From assembly GCF_011753055.1 (NCBI RefSeq), contig NZ_VWWJ01000006.1, forward strand, positions 248,001-312,000: 64,000 nt of DNA, given 5' to 3'. This document shows positions 1 to 8,843 of this stretch, one piece after another. The stretch's first letter is position 1. The number at the start of each line of letters is the position of its first letter. The notes beneath the pieces are model-generated. The model made no database searches, had not been told where the DNA came from, and saw only the letters and a program-made list of their open reading frames with translations. Both the position numbers and the translations under genes were made by a program. This DNA comes from Burkholderia sp. Ax-1719 (GTDB lineage: Bacteria > Pseudomonadota > Gammaproteobacteria > Burkholderiales > Burkholderiaceae).

Positions 1-1
1 C

Positions 2-601
2 GCCGAGGCCTCGAACGCGCCGGGCGCGCGCTGGCATCTGGACATGCACACCGCGATCCGCGCTTCGGCGTTCGAGCAGTTCGCGCTGTTGCCCTATACG
101 GGCGGTGCGCCAACGCGGGCGATGTTCGACTGGCTCGCCGATGCGCGCATCGCCGCCGTGCTGATCCACACTGAAAAGGGCGCGACCTATTCGTCCTTTA
201 CCGCCGATCATTGCGGCGCGACGGCCTGCACGCTGGAACTCGGCAAGGTGCGGCCGTTCGGCGAAAACGATCTTTCGCGTTTCGCCAATGCCGATGCGGC
301 CGTGCGCAGGCTGGTTGCGGGCGCAACGAACGATGCCGACGCCGCAATGCCGCGTGTGTTCACCGTGATCGGCCAGATCACGAAGCAGAGCGACGCGTTC
401 AAGCTCCACGTTGCCGCCGATGTGCCGAACTTCACGCCATTCGCACGCGACACCATCCTGGCCGAAGATGGCGACTATCGCTATGTGGTGGCGCATGACG
501 AGGAGCGCATCGTCTTTCCGAATCCCACTGTGAAACCGGGTCTTCGCGCGGGTCTACTGGTGATCGACACCACCGCCGAAACGCTCGCCACGCTCGTATA
601 G
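2..601 (+). CDS. astE: succinylglutamate desuccinylase, C-terminal part (5' end outside window)
   Basis: This is the last step of the arginine succinyltransferase (AST) pathway: hydrolysis of N-succinylglutamate to succinate and glutamate by a cytoplasmic Zn enzyme of the AstE/aspartoacylase family. The frame is open from base 2, so the N-terminal half lies outside the window. The visible part begins just before the motif WHLDMHTAIR, whose His matches the third zinc ligand of the family (LD[LM]H), and continues with FALLPY. CTLELGK resembles the conserved catalytic Glu motif (E-x-G). The end, GLRAGLLVIDT, is typical for the family. The following gene encodes a basic amino-acid binding protein, which fits arginine use. 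No in-frame defect is visible. The identification is firm; only the 5' end is missing. Confidence 0.85.
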   Translation, partial: AEASNAPGARWHLDMHTAIRASAFEQFALLPYTGGAPTRAMFDWLADARIAAVLIHTEKGATYSSFTADHCGATACTLELGKVRPFGENDLSRFANADAAVRRLVAGATNDADAAMPRVFTVIGQITKQSDAFKLHVAADVPNFTPFARDTILAEDGDYRYVVAHDEERIVFPNPTVKPGLRAGLLVIDTTAETLATLV

Positions 602-831
602 GCCAATAGAAGCGCGCCGCGCACTTGCGCAGCCACGACACGCAATTGCAACTTCGCAGCAGGGCCGAATCCCAGGCCCGGCCCGCGGGCGCGGTACAAT
701 CGCGCCCCTGCGGTTGCTGCGGCGCATCAGAAAGGGTGCGATCGTTTGAGCCGCATTTTTGGCGCAGCGATCCTGTGCCGCGCCCCGCATATCGACGGAG
801 CGCACCGTATTTCGACTGGATAGAGACACTG

Positions 832-1632
832 ATGAACATGAACTGGAACAAGCTGGCCACCTTCGCGCTCTGCACGGCCGTTACTTTCGGCGCGGGCGCG
901 TCGCTCGCACAAGCGGCCGATCTCAAGGAAATCCGCTTCGGCGTCGAGGCGTCGTATGCGCCGTTCGAATCGAAATCGCCCAGCGGCGAGCTGCAAGGCT
1001 TCGATATCGACGTGGGCAACGCCGTCTGCGCGAAGCTCAAGGTGAAGTGCGTGTGGGTGGAAAACTCGTTCGACGGCCTGATCCCGGCGCTGCAGGCGCG
1101 TAAGTTCAACGCCATCAACTCGGACATGACCATCACGGATCAGCGCCGCCAGGCCATCGACTTCACCGATCCGATCTACGCGATCCCCAACCAGATGATC
1201 GCGAAGAAGGGCAGCCCGCTGCTGCCGACGCCGGAATCGCTCAAGGGCAAGCACGTTGGCGTGCTCCAGGGCACGATCCAGGAAACCTACGCGAAGGCCA
1301 AGTGGGCGCCGGCTGGCGTCGACGTCGTGCCTTACCAGACTCAGGATCAGATCTACGCGGATCTCGTCTCGGGCCGTCTGGACGCCGCCTTCCAGGACGC
1401 CGAAGCCGCTTCGAAGGGCTTCCTGAACAAGCCGCAAGGCGCGGGCTTCGCGTTCGCCGGCCCGCAGGTTGTCGACGCCAAGCTGCTCGGCGAAGGCGTG
1501 GGCTACGGCGTGCGCAAGAACGACGCAGCGCTGAAGGCCGCGCTCAACGGCGCACTCAAGGACCTGAAGGCTGACGGCACGATCGACAAGATCGCCGCCA
1601 AGTACTTCGACGTGAAGGTCGTGCTGAAGTAA
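832..1632 (+). CDS. periplasmic amino-acid ABC transporter substrate-binding protein (ArgT/HisJ family)
   Basis: A 266-residue solute-binding protein of the lysine/arginine/ornithine/histidine family. A signal peptide of about 28 residues ends in AQA before ADLKEIRFGVEA. The body shows typical family blocks: YAPFESKSPSGELQGFDIDV, DGLIPALQARKFNAI, MTITDQRRQAIDFT and a C-terminal KIAAKYFDVKVV. It should bind a cationic amino acid in the periplasm and deliver it to an ABC permease, but no permease or ATPase gene is adjacent in the window. The start at 832 puts the signal peptide at the N-terminus; the open frame goes further back to about 625, but that stretch is not protein-like. It lies 230 bp after astE and ends just before a strong terminator, so it is probably transcribed from its own promoter. 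The exact ligand is inferred from context. Confidence 0.88.
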   Translation: MNMNWNKLATFALCTAVTFGAGASLAQAADLKEIRFGVEASYAPFESKSPSGELQGFDIDVGNAVCAKLKVKCVWVENSFDGLIPALQARKFNAINSDMTITDQRRQAIDFTDPIYAIPNQMIAKKGSPLLPTPESLKGKHVGVLQGTIQETYAKAKWAPAGVDVVPYQTQDQIYADLVSGRLDAAFQDAEAASKGFLNKPQGAGFAFAGPQVVDAKLLGEGVGYGVRKNDAALKAALNGALKDLKADGTIDKIAAKYFDVKVVLK

Positions 1633-1668
1633 GCGTGCAACGCTGAAAAGCGCACCGCGTAGTACACG

Positions 1669-1701
1669 ATACCGGCCAGTGAGAACTGGCCGGTATTTTT
1701 T
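1669..1701 (+). terminator. intrinsic terminator after the binding-protein gene
   Basis: A perfect 12-bp stem (ATACCGGCCAGT / ACTGGCCGGTAT) with a GAGA loop is followed at once by five T residues. It lies 37 bp after the stop codon. Confidence 0.92.
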
Positions 1702-1994
1702 ACTGGATAAATAATTCGTGATCCTGATTAATGCCGTGAAAAGGCCTGTATCGACGCGGCTTTCCGTTTAAACAACAACCGAGAATTTCGTCGAATTGAG
1801 TGTCCGCTTCATATGCCGGACGTATCCGCCAGGATAGAATTGGTAAGGTAGAGAAGAGCGGCTGACGCAGCGTTTCACCTGAAATCAAGGCTGAAAATGC
1901 GCGCGGCGAGCAAGAACGAGTCGACAAGACCCGCCACACGAGACACCACACGACCTTGGCGCCGCCTCAGGCACGGCGCCTTGCGGGGGACCCC

Positions 1995-3332
1995 ATGAAC
2001 TTCAGTGCCGCAGACCGACCAGGCATGTCGGGCGTCGAAGGCGATCAGTCATCCAGCGGCCCGTTGGCCGATCCCTGGCAGGTTTATTTCGCGCGTCAGC
2101 CCATGCTCGACCGCGACGGCATGCTGTGCGCGTACGAAACGCTGCCGCGTGCCGTGCGTATCGCGGTGGAAGGGGAGGTGGACCCGCAGGCGAGCGCTGG
2201 CCGCGCGCTCATCAAAGCCTTCTGCGCACCGGCTTTGCGCGCTTCGCTGAGCGGCCATCCCGCGTGGCTCGACGTCACGCGCGAAGCGCTGTTCGACGAC
2301 ACCTTGCTGCGCCTCGCCCCTGATAGCGTGATGCTGGAGTTGCCGGTGGGCATCGGCGCTGATCCGGATCTGATCGCGCGGCTGATCGTCTTGCACAAGA
2401 AGCGCTATCGCTTCGCGCTCGACAACGTGACGAAGGCGGATGAATCGTTCGCGAAGCTGCTGCCCTATGTGGACGCGATCAAGATCGATACGCAGGACAT
2501 CGCGCCCGCGCTGTTGCCGAAGTTCGCGAGCATCCTCAAGTCGGCGGGCAAGATTCTCGTTGCGCTCAATGTGGAGTCGCCGGACGCGCACGATCGCGCG
2601 CACGCGCTGGGCTTCGACCGCTTCCAGGGCTACTACTTCGCGAAACATCAGGGCGGCTCGCGTCGCGCGAGTGCGCCGCGTCAGGCGCTGCTGAACCTGC
2701 TGCAACTGCTTGCCGCGGAACCCACGGTGATGCAGCTCGAAGCGGAGCTCAAGCTCAATCCCGTGCTGGTGATGCACTTGATGCGCCTCGCCAATTCGAG
2801 CAGCTACGCGCTGGGCCGCAAGGTCACGACGCTGCGCGAGGCGATCAACGCCACCGGCACCAACCGCATCGCGCGCTGGACGCAACTGCTCCTTTACGCC
2901 GATGGCCGCAAGGTCAAGCTCGAAGACGATCCGCTGCTGCAACTGGCCGCCACGCGCGCGCGCTTCATGGAACTGGCCACGGCCATCCTGCCGGAAGCCG
3001 GGCCGAGCGAAGAGGACGCGGCGTTTCTGGTCGGGGTGTTTTCGTTTGTCGATGCGGTGTTTGGCGGCGCGCTCGATGACGCGCTTGAAGTGCTGCGCCT
3101 GCCCAAGCCGATTCGCGCCGCCATTACCCAGCGCGAAGGCGTGCTGGGACGTCTGCTCGACGTGATCGAGGCGCTGGAGCGCGGCGACTGGGCGGCCGTC
3201 GATATGGCCTGCGCGAACCTCGCGCCGCTCGATGCAAGCGCAGTGGCGGCGTTGGCGCTGACCTCGGCGGAGTGGGCCGGCATGGCCGACCGCAACGCCG
3301 AAGCGCAAGGTCTGGAACGGATCGAAGATTGA
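1995..3332 (+). CDS. EAL-HDOD domain signalling protein (degenerate EAL)
   Basis: A 445-residue cytoplasmic protein of the YuxH/CdgJ-like EAL-HDOD family. The N-terminal EAL-like domain (about residues 25-210) starts with RQPMLDRDG and has ETL where a catalytic EAL protein has E-A/V-L; the later block FALDNV replaces the metal-binding DDFG. It is therefore unlikely to hydrolyse c-di-GMP. The HDOD domain (about 225-420) shows LMRLANSSSYALG and ARWTQLLLYADG. The ATG at 1995 is preferred over an in-frame TTG at 1956 because GGGGGA lies six bases upstream. A second protein of the same family is encoded at 7317-8690. Such proteins are usually scaffolds in motility or type IV pilus control; that role is inference here. 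Confidence 0.85.
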   Translation: MNFSAADRPGMSGVEGDQSSSGPLADPWQVYFARQPMLDRDGMLCAYETLPRAVRIAVEGEVDPQASAGRALIKAFCAPALRASLSGHPAWLDVTREALFDDTLLRLAPDSVMLELPVGIGADPDLIARLIVLHKKRYRFALDNVTKADESFAKLLPYVDAIKIDTQDIAPALLPKFASILKSAGKILVALNVESPDAHDRAHALGFDRFQGYYFAKHQGGSRRASAPRQALLNLLQLLAAEPTVMQLEAELKLNPVLVMHLMRLANSSSYALGRKVTTLREAINATGTNRIARWTQLLLYADGRKVKLEDDPLLQLAATRARFMELATAILPEAGPSEEDAAFLVGVFSFVDAVFGGALDDALEVLRLPKPIRAAITQREGVLGRLLDVIEALERGDWAAVDMACANLAPLDASAVAALALTSAEWAGMADRNAEAQGLERIED

Positions 3333-3351
3333 AGCGTGAGGTTTGCGCGCA

Positions 3352-3376
3352 AAGGCCTGAAGTTCTTTCAGGCCTT
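3352..3376. terminator. hairpin between convergent genes
   Basis: AAGGCCTGAA / TTCAGGCCTT form a perfect 10-bp stem with a 5-base loop between the convergent EAL-HDOD and HDOD genes. T-runs are short on both sides, so termination strength is uncertain. Confidence 0.6.
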
Positions 3377-3387
3377 CACGGGCGCGC

Positions 3388-4839
3388 TCAAGCCTTGACG
3401 GGATGCGCCGCGAAGAAACGCGCGAGTTCGTGAGCGAGTTCGTTGAGCGCGCTCATTTCCTTCTGCGAGATGCGGCGCGGTTCCTGGCTCATCAGCCAGT
3501 CGCCGTAGACCAGCGCCACGGGCGCATCGCCCGGCACCGCCACCGGCAGCAGCACGAAGGCGCGCGTATCGTCGAAGCGCGCGCGATACCAGCCCGGCAG
3601 ACGCGCGAGCATCTTCGGGTCGCGCGCATTCTCGATGAAGATGCCCACCGAGTTCGCGATCGCCAGATGGAACACATCGGGCTGAAACGCCGCGCTGAAC
3701 GACAGCTTTTCCAGACCGTCTTCCATCTGCGGACCAAAGCCGCGCTGCGCCTCGAACATGTTCGCGCCGCGTCGCACGAATACGACCGTGCGCGCGAAGC
3801 CTAAACCGGCCAGCACGGTTTCGGTGGCCAGCGTGAGAGCGGTGTTCAGCGAGCTATCGGGCGGCAGCGAGCGCAAATCTTCCACGCCCGCGGAAATCCG
3901 CGCCTCGGGGTCGAGCGCCTCGCGCGCGATCGCGTCGGCGTTGGCGCGCAGCTCGACGATCTCGCGCATCACGCCGTCGTCGGCTTCCTCGCGCGCCAGC
4001 GCAAGGCTCATCTGCACCAGCGTTTCCGGATCGGTGGAGAGCGCGCGGCCGTAGAAGTGGGCGAGGTCGGTGATGTGCTCTTCGCGCGCCTCTTCGGTCA
4101 AGCCCGGCGTGGTCAGCACGCGCGCGACTTCGGTCGAATAGTTGGTGATGGCGCGCAGCCATTGCACATTACGCGGCTCGGTGCCAGCCGGGTCGAATTC
4201 GCCCATGCCTTCGCGGATCGCTTCGGGCAGACGCCAGCGCGAGGCGGCATCCTGGCCGATCTCGGCGAAAGTCACGCCCAGCACGTCGATGCAGGCTTCG
4301 TCTTCGCCCACGCCGTTATCGCATTCGCGGCGGATCTGATCCCATTCCGGTTCGAGGTAGAACACCACCAGCAGCTTGCCGACCTGACGCATCAGCGTGC
4401 AGACCACGGCTTCTTCGCCAGCGCGCAGATCGCCGCGTTCGGTGAGCTTGCGCGCAACGAAACCGGACAGCATCGTGCGGTTGAGTTCGAGCTTGGCGTC
4501 GATGCGGCGCGGCGCGCTGTGATGGAAGTGATCGACGATCTTCAGGCCGACCACGAGATGGCCGACCGCGTCCATGCCGAGCACCATCAAGGCGCGCGTC
4601 ACGGTGGTGATATTGCCGCCGAAGGCCATGTACATCGCCGAATTGGCCAGACGCAGCACCTTCTGCGTCAGCGCGAAGTCCGACAGCACCACCTTCACGA
4701 GCGCGCTGAAATCGTAGTCGTCGTTCGTCATGGCGGCGACTGTGGTGCGCAGCGATTGCGACAGCATGGGGAAGTCCCCGCGCTCGTTCATGCGAGCCCA
4801 GAGCCGGTCGAGCAGGACAGCCTTTACCATCTGAACCAT
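3388..4839 (-). CDS. HDOD domain protein with C-terminal GAF-like region
   Basis: A 483-residue cytoplasmic signalling protein. The HDOD domain fills about residues 15-215, with ALTQKVLRLANSAMYM and VTRALMVLGMDAVGHLV typical of the family. The C-terminal part (about 325-475), with TETVLAGLGFARTVVFVRR and AFVLLPVAVPGDAPVALVYG, looks like a GAF-type sensor fold. HDOD domains have lost the HD metal ligands and act as protein-interaction modules. The gene lies 45 bp downstream of the PAS-GGDEF-EAL gene on the same strand, so the two are probably co-transcribed. The ATG at 4839 has only a weak ribosome binding site; a second ATG lies three codons on. Partner and output are unknown. Confidence 0.8.
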   Translation of the reverse strand: MVQMVKAVLLDRLWARMNERGDFPMLSQSLRTTVAAMTNDDYDFSALVKVVLSDFALTQKVLRLANSAMYMAFGGNITTVTRALMVLGMDAVGHLVVGLKIVDHFHHSAPRRIDAKLELNRTMLSGFVARKLTERGDLRAGEEAVVCTLMRQVGKLLVVFYLEPEWDQIRRECDNGVGEDEACIDVLGVTFAEIGQDAASRWRLPEAIREGMGEFDPAGTEPRNVQWLRAITNYSTEVARVLTTPGLTEEAREEHITDLAHFYGRALSTDPETLVQMSLALAREEADDGVMREIVELRANADAIAREALDPEARISAGVEDLRSLPPDSSLNTALTLATETVLAGLGFARTVVFVRRGANMFEAQRGFGPQMEDGLEKLSFSAAFQPDVFHLAIANSVGIFIENARDPKMLARLPGWYRARFDDTRAFVLLPVAVPGDAPVALVYGDWLMSQEPRRISQKEMSALNELAHELARFFAAHPVKA

Positions 4840-4884
4840 GTCAATTTCGCTAATGCCCTGCGTGTATCGATTGCGGTGTCGGCA

Positions 4885-6894
4885 TCAGTGCACGGTATGA
4901 ACGTGCAGGGTGCGCGACTCGAAACGCTGCGAGAGCTCCTCGGAAGGCAACGCCTTGCAGACGAGCCATCCCTGGATGTGGTCACAGCCCATCTTCGTGA
5001 GCAACTCGCGCTGCGCCTCGGTCTCGACGCCTTCAGCGACGAGTTCGAGTTCCAGCGTGCGCGCAAGGCCCACAACCGCGTTGACGATCGCCTGATCGTT
5101 ACGCGACGTGAGCAGATTCTCGACGAAGCTGCGGTCGATCTTCAGTTTCGAAAGCGGAAAGCGCTGCAGGTAGGCAAGGCTCGAATATCCCGTGCCAAAG
5201 TCGTCCACAGCAAAGCGGATGCCCAGACCCGTGAGTTCTTCGAGCAGCTTCACCGCGTGCTGCGGATCCTGCATCAGCAGGCTTTCGGTAATTTCGAAGA
5301 CAAGCCGACGCGGATCGAGCCCGGTGAGCTGGATCGCCTCCTGTACGCTGTCCTTGAAACGCGGATTACGGAACTGCTGCGGCGACACGTTGACGGCGAT
5401 GTACTGCAAGGCGATGCCTTGCTCGTCCCATTGCGTCAATTGCATGCAGGCCGCTTTCAAAACCCAGTTGCCGAGATAATTAATCAGCCCGACGGATTCC
5501 GCAAGCGGAATAAACGTTGAAGGCGGCACGAGACCGTGCAATGGATGTTGCCAGCGGATCAGCGCTTCGACCCCCACCACACCGCGCGTCGCGCTGCTGG
5601 TGATGGGCTGGAAGTGCAGCGAGAACTCGCCATTGCGCACGCCATCGTAGAGATCCGACTCCAGCTTGAGCAGCAGTGCATCGGTCGGATCGTTGTCGGG
5701 GACATGCAACATCAGCGTGTTGCCGCCCGCTGCCTTGGCCGTCTGCAACGCCTGGTCGGCGCGGCGGATCAGCGGCGTGGTGTCGGGGTGGCCGTCCACG
5801 GGGGCGTCGGTGGTGGCGACTTCCGAGCCCGCATTCGTGCCGGCCGCTGCGCCCGCCTGAATGCGCTGATCGGGATGAAAGGCGATGCCGATGCTCGCCG
5901 ACAGATGCACGGGCTGGTCGCGGAACGTGTAAGGCTGCAGCACCGAGGTGAGCAGACGGCGCGCGAGCGCTTCGGCGGCTACGCGGATGTCGCCCGGTTC
6001 GCCGCGCAGTTGCGGCGTGATCAGAATGGCGAATTCGTCGCTGCCGATGCGCGCGATCAGCTCGCCTTGCAACGCGAGGTGGCTCAGACGGCGCGCGGTC
6101 TCGCGCAGCAGTTCGTCGCCGGCGTCGTAGCCGAGTGCGCGGTTCACGCGCTGGTAGTCGTCGAGGTCGAGCAGCAGCAGGGCGACCGGTACGCCATGCG
6201 CGTCGGCTTCGGCCTGGGCGCGTTCGAGCGCGGGGCCGAGCGCCGCCTGGTTGGGCAGGCCCGTGAGCGGATCGTGATGCAGCGCGTGAGTAAGGCGCGC
6301 CTGCGCGCCTTGCCATGCCGACACATCGAAGCCCGCGATCGCGAAGCCGTCCATGCCCGCGTAGGACGCGCGCTGCACGCGCAGCTCCACGGCCATCGGA
6401 TAGGTGAGGGCCTTGATCAGGTCGACCGTGGTTTTCTCGACGCCGCCGCTTTCCAGCGCGCGCACGAAGAGCGCGTCGAGACGCGCGAGATGTTCGGGCG
6501 CGACGAGGTCATGCAGCGTGGCGCCGAGCAGGAACTCGCGGTGATAGCCGGCAAAGCGCAGGCTGGCGTCGGAGACGTAGAGAAAGCGCAGATTGCGGTC
6601 GACGTGCACGAGGAAGTCGACCGCGGCGGCCGTCTGTTCGAACGAGCGCGAGACGGCGTCGGAATGCGGAACGGGCAGATTCGGCGCAGGCGCACCGCCG
6701 CCGTCGGCAGCGGTGGGCGCATGGACGGCTTTCGCAAACGCGGCCATTTCGGCGGCGGCGGGCACGAGCGGCGCGCCGCCCGTTGCGGCAAGCGGAGCGC
6801 CGGTTGCGCCACCATGGCCGGCGCGCGCCCGCAGGCGGTCCATGACCGTGCGTAGCCAGCCCGGGCGGGGCGCGGTGATCCTGTTCGCTTCCAT
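4885..6894 (-). CDS. PAS-GGDEF-EAL c-di-GMP turnover protein
   Basis: A 669-residue protein: a low-complexity N-terminus, a PAS domain (about 85-200, VDRNLRFLYVSDASLRFAGY), a GGDEF domain (about 205-400) and an EAL domain (about 415-660). The GGDEF signature reads GSDEF at residues 284-288, so diguanylate cyclase activity is doubtful. The EAL half keeps VEALIRW, ITESLLM, DDFGTGYSSLAYL and KIDRSFV, so it can be an active c-di-GMP phosphodiesterase. An Ala/Thr-rich insertion of about 30 residues (about 344-373) interrupts the GGDEF domain. The start at 6894 is chosen because the region before it is not protein-like, although no strong ribosome binding site is present. It is followed by the HDOD gene and is divergent from the second EAL-HDOD gene. 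Confidence 0.85.
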   Translation of the reverse strand: MEANRITAPRPGWLRTVMDRLRARAGHGGATGAPLAATGGAPLVPAAAEMAAFAKAVHAPTAADGGGAPAPNLPVPHSDAVSRSFEQTAAAVDFLVHVDRNLRFLYVSDASLRFAGYHREFLLGATLHDLVAPEHLARLDALFVRALESGGVEKTTVDLIKALTYPMAVELRVQRASYAGMDGFAIAGFDVSAWQGAQARLTHALHHDPLTGLPNQAALGPALERAQAEADAHGVPVALLLLDLDDYQRVNRALGYDAGDELLRETARRLSHLALQGELIARIGSDEFAILITPQLRGEPGDIRVAAEALARRLLTSVLQPYTFRDQPVHLSASIGIAFHPDQRIQAGAAAGTNAGSEVATTDAPVDGHPDTTPLIRRADQALQTAKAAGGNTLMLHVPDNDPTDALLLKLESDLYDGVRNGEFSLHFQPITSSATRGVVGVEALIRWQHPLHGLVPPSTFIPLAESVGLINYLGNWVLKAACMQLTQWDEQGIALQYIAVNVSPQQFRNPRFKDSVQEAIQLTGLDPRRLVFEITESLLMQDPQHAVKLLEELTGLGIRFAVDDFGTGYSSLAYLQRFPLSKLKIDRSFVENLLTSRNDQAIVNAVVGLARTLELELVAEGVETEAQRELLTKMGCDHIQGWLVCKALPSEELSQRFESRTLHVHTVH

Positions 6895-7316
6895 GTGTAT
6901 CGCTGGCAACCTGTGTGCTAGTCGGCGTGTATGCGTGGTTCGTGTCAGTCGCGCGGCGTGCGGCCACCGGCATGACACGCCCCATCAGACCAAGATATCG
7001 ACCGTCCGGACAAAATCTTTAGTGGCTGCGCAGAAAAAACGGCCAGAGGGCCAACTCCTCGCCAGGCACGATGCCAGCGCGCGCAGATTCAGTTAAAGTT
7101 GCGCCGGTCGGACGTCCCCGGCGATGCAGAATGCATGCTCAGCGCCCCGCGCGCAAGAGTTTGGGTTAGTCTTTTGGTTCAGCCTGATGCGAACCGGGGC
7201 GCCAGACCGGCCATTTTCCAGTAAGTCAATTTTTGACCGGTTATTGTCCGATCAGGTCCGCGAGCCACGCGCACCGGGTCTTCGAGACCGAATTTATTCG
7301 CCCGAGTCTTTTCGCC
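6895..7316. other. 422-bp divergent intergenic region
   Basis: It separates the PAS-GGDEF-EAL gene from the second EAL-HDOD gene and must hold promoters for both. I see one small inverted repeat, GTCAA-TTT-TTGAC, at 7225-7237. No convincing -35/-10 pair or RNA gene is visible. Confidence 0.5.
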
Positions 7317-8690
7317 ATGTCCGATTCATCGTCAGCGTCCGCCCGACCGGAGCATCCGGCCGAGCCAGGCGATAGTGGCTCCGGCGCACCGCAGTCCAGC
7401 CTGCCCGCGCAGTCGTGCGCCCCGTCGTCTGCCCAGAGCGCCGCCGTGCAGCCGTTCGTCTATCTGGGCCGTCAGCCCATCCTTGACCGCAACGGCGCGC
7501 TCAACGCCTACGAGCTGCTGTTCCGCGGCGGCCCCCAGAACCGCGCTGACGTCTTCGATGACGCGCTCGCCACCGCCCAGGTGATGACCCGCACGATGGG
7601 TCAACTCGGGGTGCAGGCCGTGCTGGGACGCCACCACGGCTACGTCAACATGAGCCGCGAGCTGCTGTTCGACGACATCGTCCACCTGCTGCCGCCCGAC
7701 CGCTTCGTGCTCGAAGTGCTGGAGCACGTCGGTTTCGACACGGCGGTGCTTGAGCGGCTCGCCCAGTTGCGCCGTTCGGGCTACCGCATCGCCTTCGACG
7801 ACGTGAACGCCCTGACCGACGGCCTGCGCCGCGCGCTGCCTTACGCGGACATCGTCAAGGTCGATCTGATGCAGACCGAGCGCGCGGCGCTGCCGGCGCT
7901 CGCCGCGGCGATTTCCGCCGAGGGCAAGACGCTGATCGCCGAGAAGGTCGAAACGCGCGAGGATTTCGAATACACGCGCGATCTGGGCTTCGACCTGTTC
8001 CAGGGTTACTTCTTTGCGCGTCCGCAAGTGCTGCGCGCGCCGAAAGTGCGGGCTTCGCGCCTCGCGCTCGTACGCCTGCTTGCGCTGGTGGCGGGCGACG
8101 TCGGCATCGCCGAACTCGAAAACGAACTGCGCAGCCACCCGGGCGTGGTGGTGCAACTGCTGCGCCTCGTCAATTCCAGCGCCTACGCGCCGGGGCGGCC
8201 GATCTCGTCACTGCGCGAGGCCGTGCTGGCGGCGGGCACGCGCCAGATCGCACGCTGGGCGCAACTGCTGCTCTACGCAAGCGGGCGCGATCTGCCGTGG
8301 GCCTCGGACCCGCTCGTGCAACTGGCGGGCACGCGTTCGCACTTCATGGAACTGGCCGCGCGCAGCCTCGCGCCCAATGACGCCGATTTCGCCGACGCCG
8401 CGTTCATGACCGGCATCTTCTCGCTGGTGCATGTGCTGGTGGGATCGACGCCCGCGCATACGCTCGAACGCCTTGGACTGTCGCGCGAGATCAGCGAAGC
8501 CGTCGACGGTCAGCGCGGCGAACTGGGCATGCTGCTGCGCGTGGCCGAAGCCGCCGAACAGGGCGACGACCAGCTCGCGCAATCGCTCATCGTCCAGGCG
8601 GGCGGGCGCTTCGAGGCGCTCACGCCGCCGCTGCTCGGCGAGTTGAATCTGTGGGCGAGCGCGTGGTTCTCGGCTTATGCGGATGGTTGA
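7317..8690 (+). CDS. EAL-HDOD domain signalling protein (second copy)
   Basis: A 457-residue paralogue of the protein at 1995-3332. A Ser/Pro/Ala-rich N-terminus (about 40 residues) precedes an EAL-like domain starting LGRQPILDRNG, with AYELLFR in place of EAL and FDDV in place of DDFG, so catalysis is unlikely. The HDOD domain (about 240-440) shows LLRLVNSSAYAPG and ARWAQLLLYASG. The ATG at 7317 fits family length; a ribosome binding site is not obvious and an in-frame upstream start at 7233 exists. The N-terminal tail has no counterpart in the first copy. Having two paralogues flank a GGDEF-EAL/HDOD pair suggests a shared c-di-GMP signalling role, which is inference. Confidence 0.85.
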   Translation: MSDSSSASARPEHPAEPGDSGSGAPQSSLPAQSCAPSSAQSAAVQPFVYLGRQPILDRNGALNAYELLFRGGPQNRADVFDDALATAQVMTRTMGQLGVQAVLGRHHGYVNMSRELLFDDIVHLLPPDRFVLEVLEHVGFDTAVLERLAQLRRSGYRIAFDDVNALTDGLRRALPYADIVKVDLMQTERAALPALAAAISAEGKTLIAEKVETREDFEYTRDLGFDLFQGYFFARPQVLRAPKVRASRLALVRLLALVAGDVGIAELENELRSHPGVVVQLLRLVNSSAYAPGRPISSLREAVLAAGTRQIARWAQLLLYASGRDLPWASDPLVQLAGTRSHFMELAARSLAPNDADFADAAFMTGIFSLVHVLVGSTPAHTLERLGLSREISEAVDGQRGELGMLLRVAEAAEQGDDQLAQSLIVQAGGRFEALTPPLLGELNLWASAWFSAYADG

Positions 8691-8843
8691 AAGACACGCG
8701 TAAGACATCGTCTCCGGGCGCGCCGCATCCTGCGCGCGCGGGCCGAGTGTGGTCCAATAGGGACGCTCGCCGCGCGGTGCAGGTTGCGCACGCGAACGGC
8801 GATCCGTTCAAGGACCACGTCTAGGACCACGAGGACATCCGAC

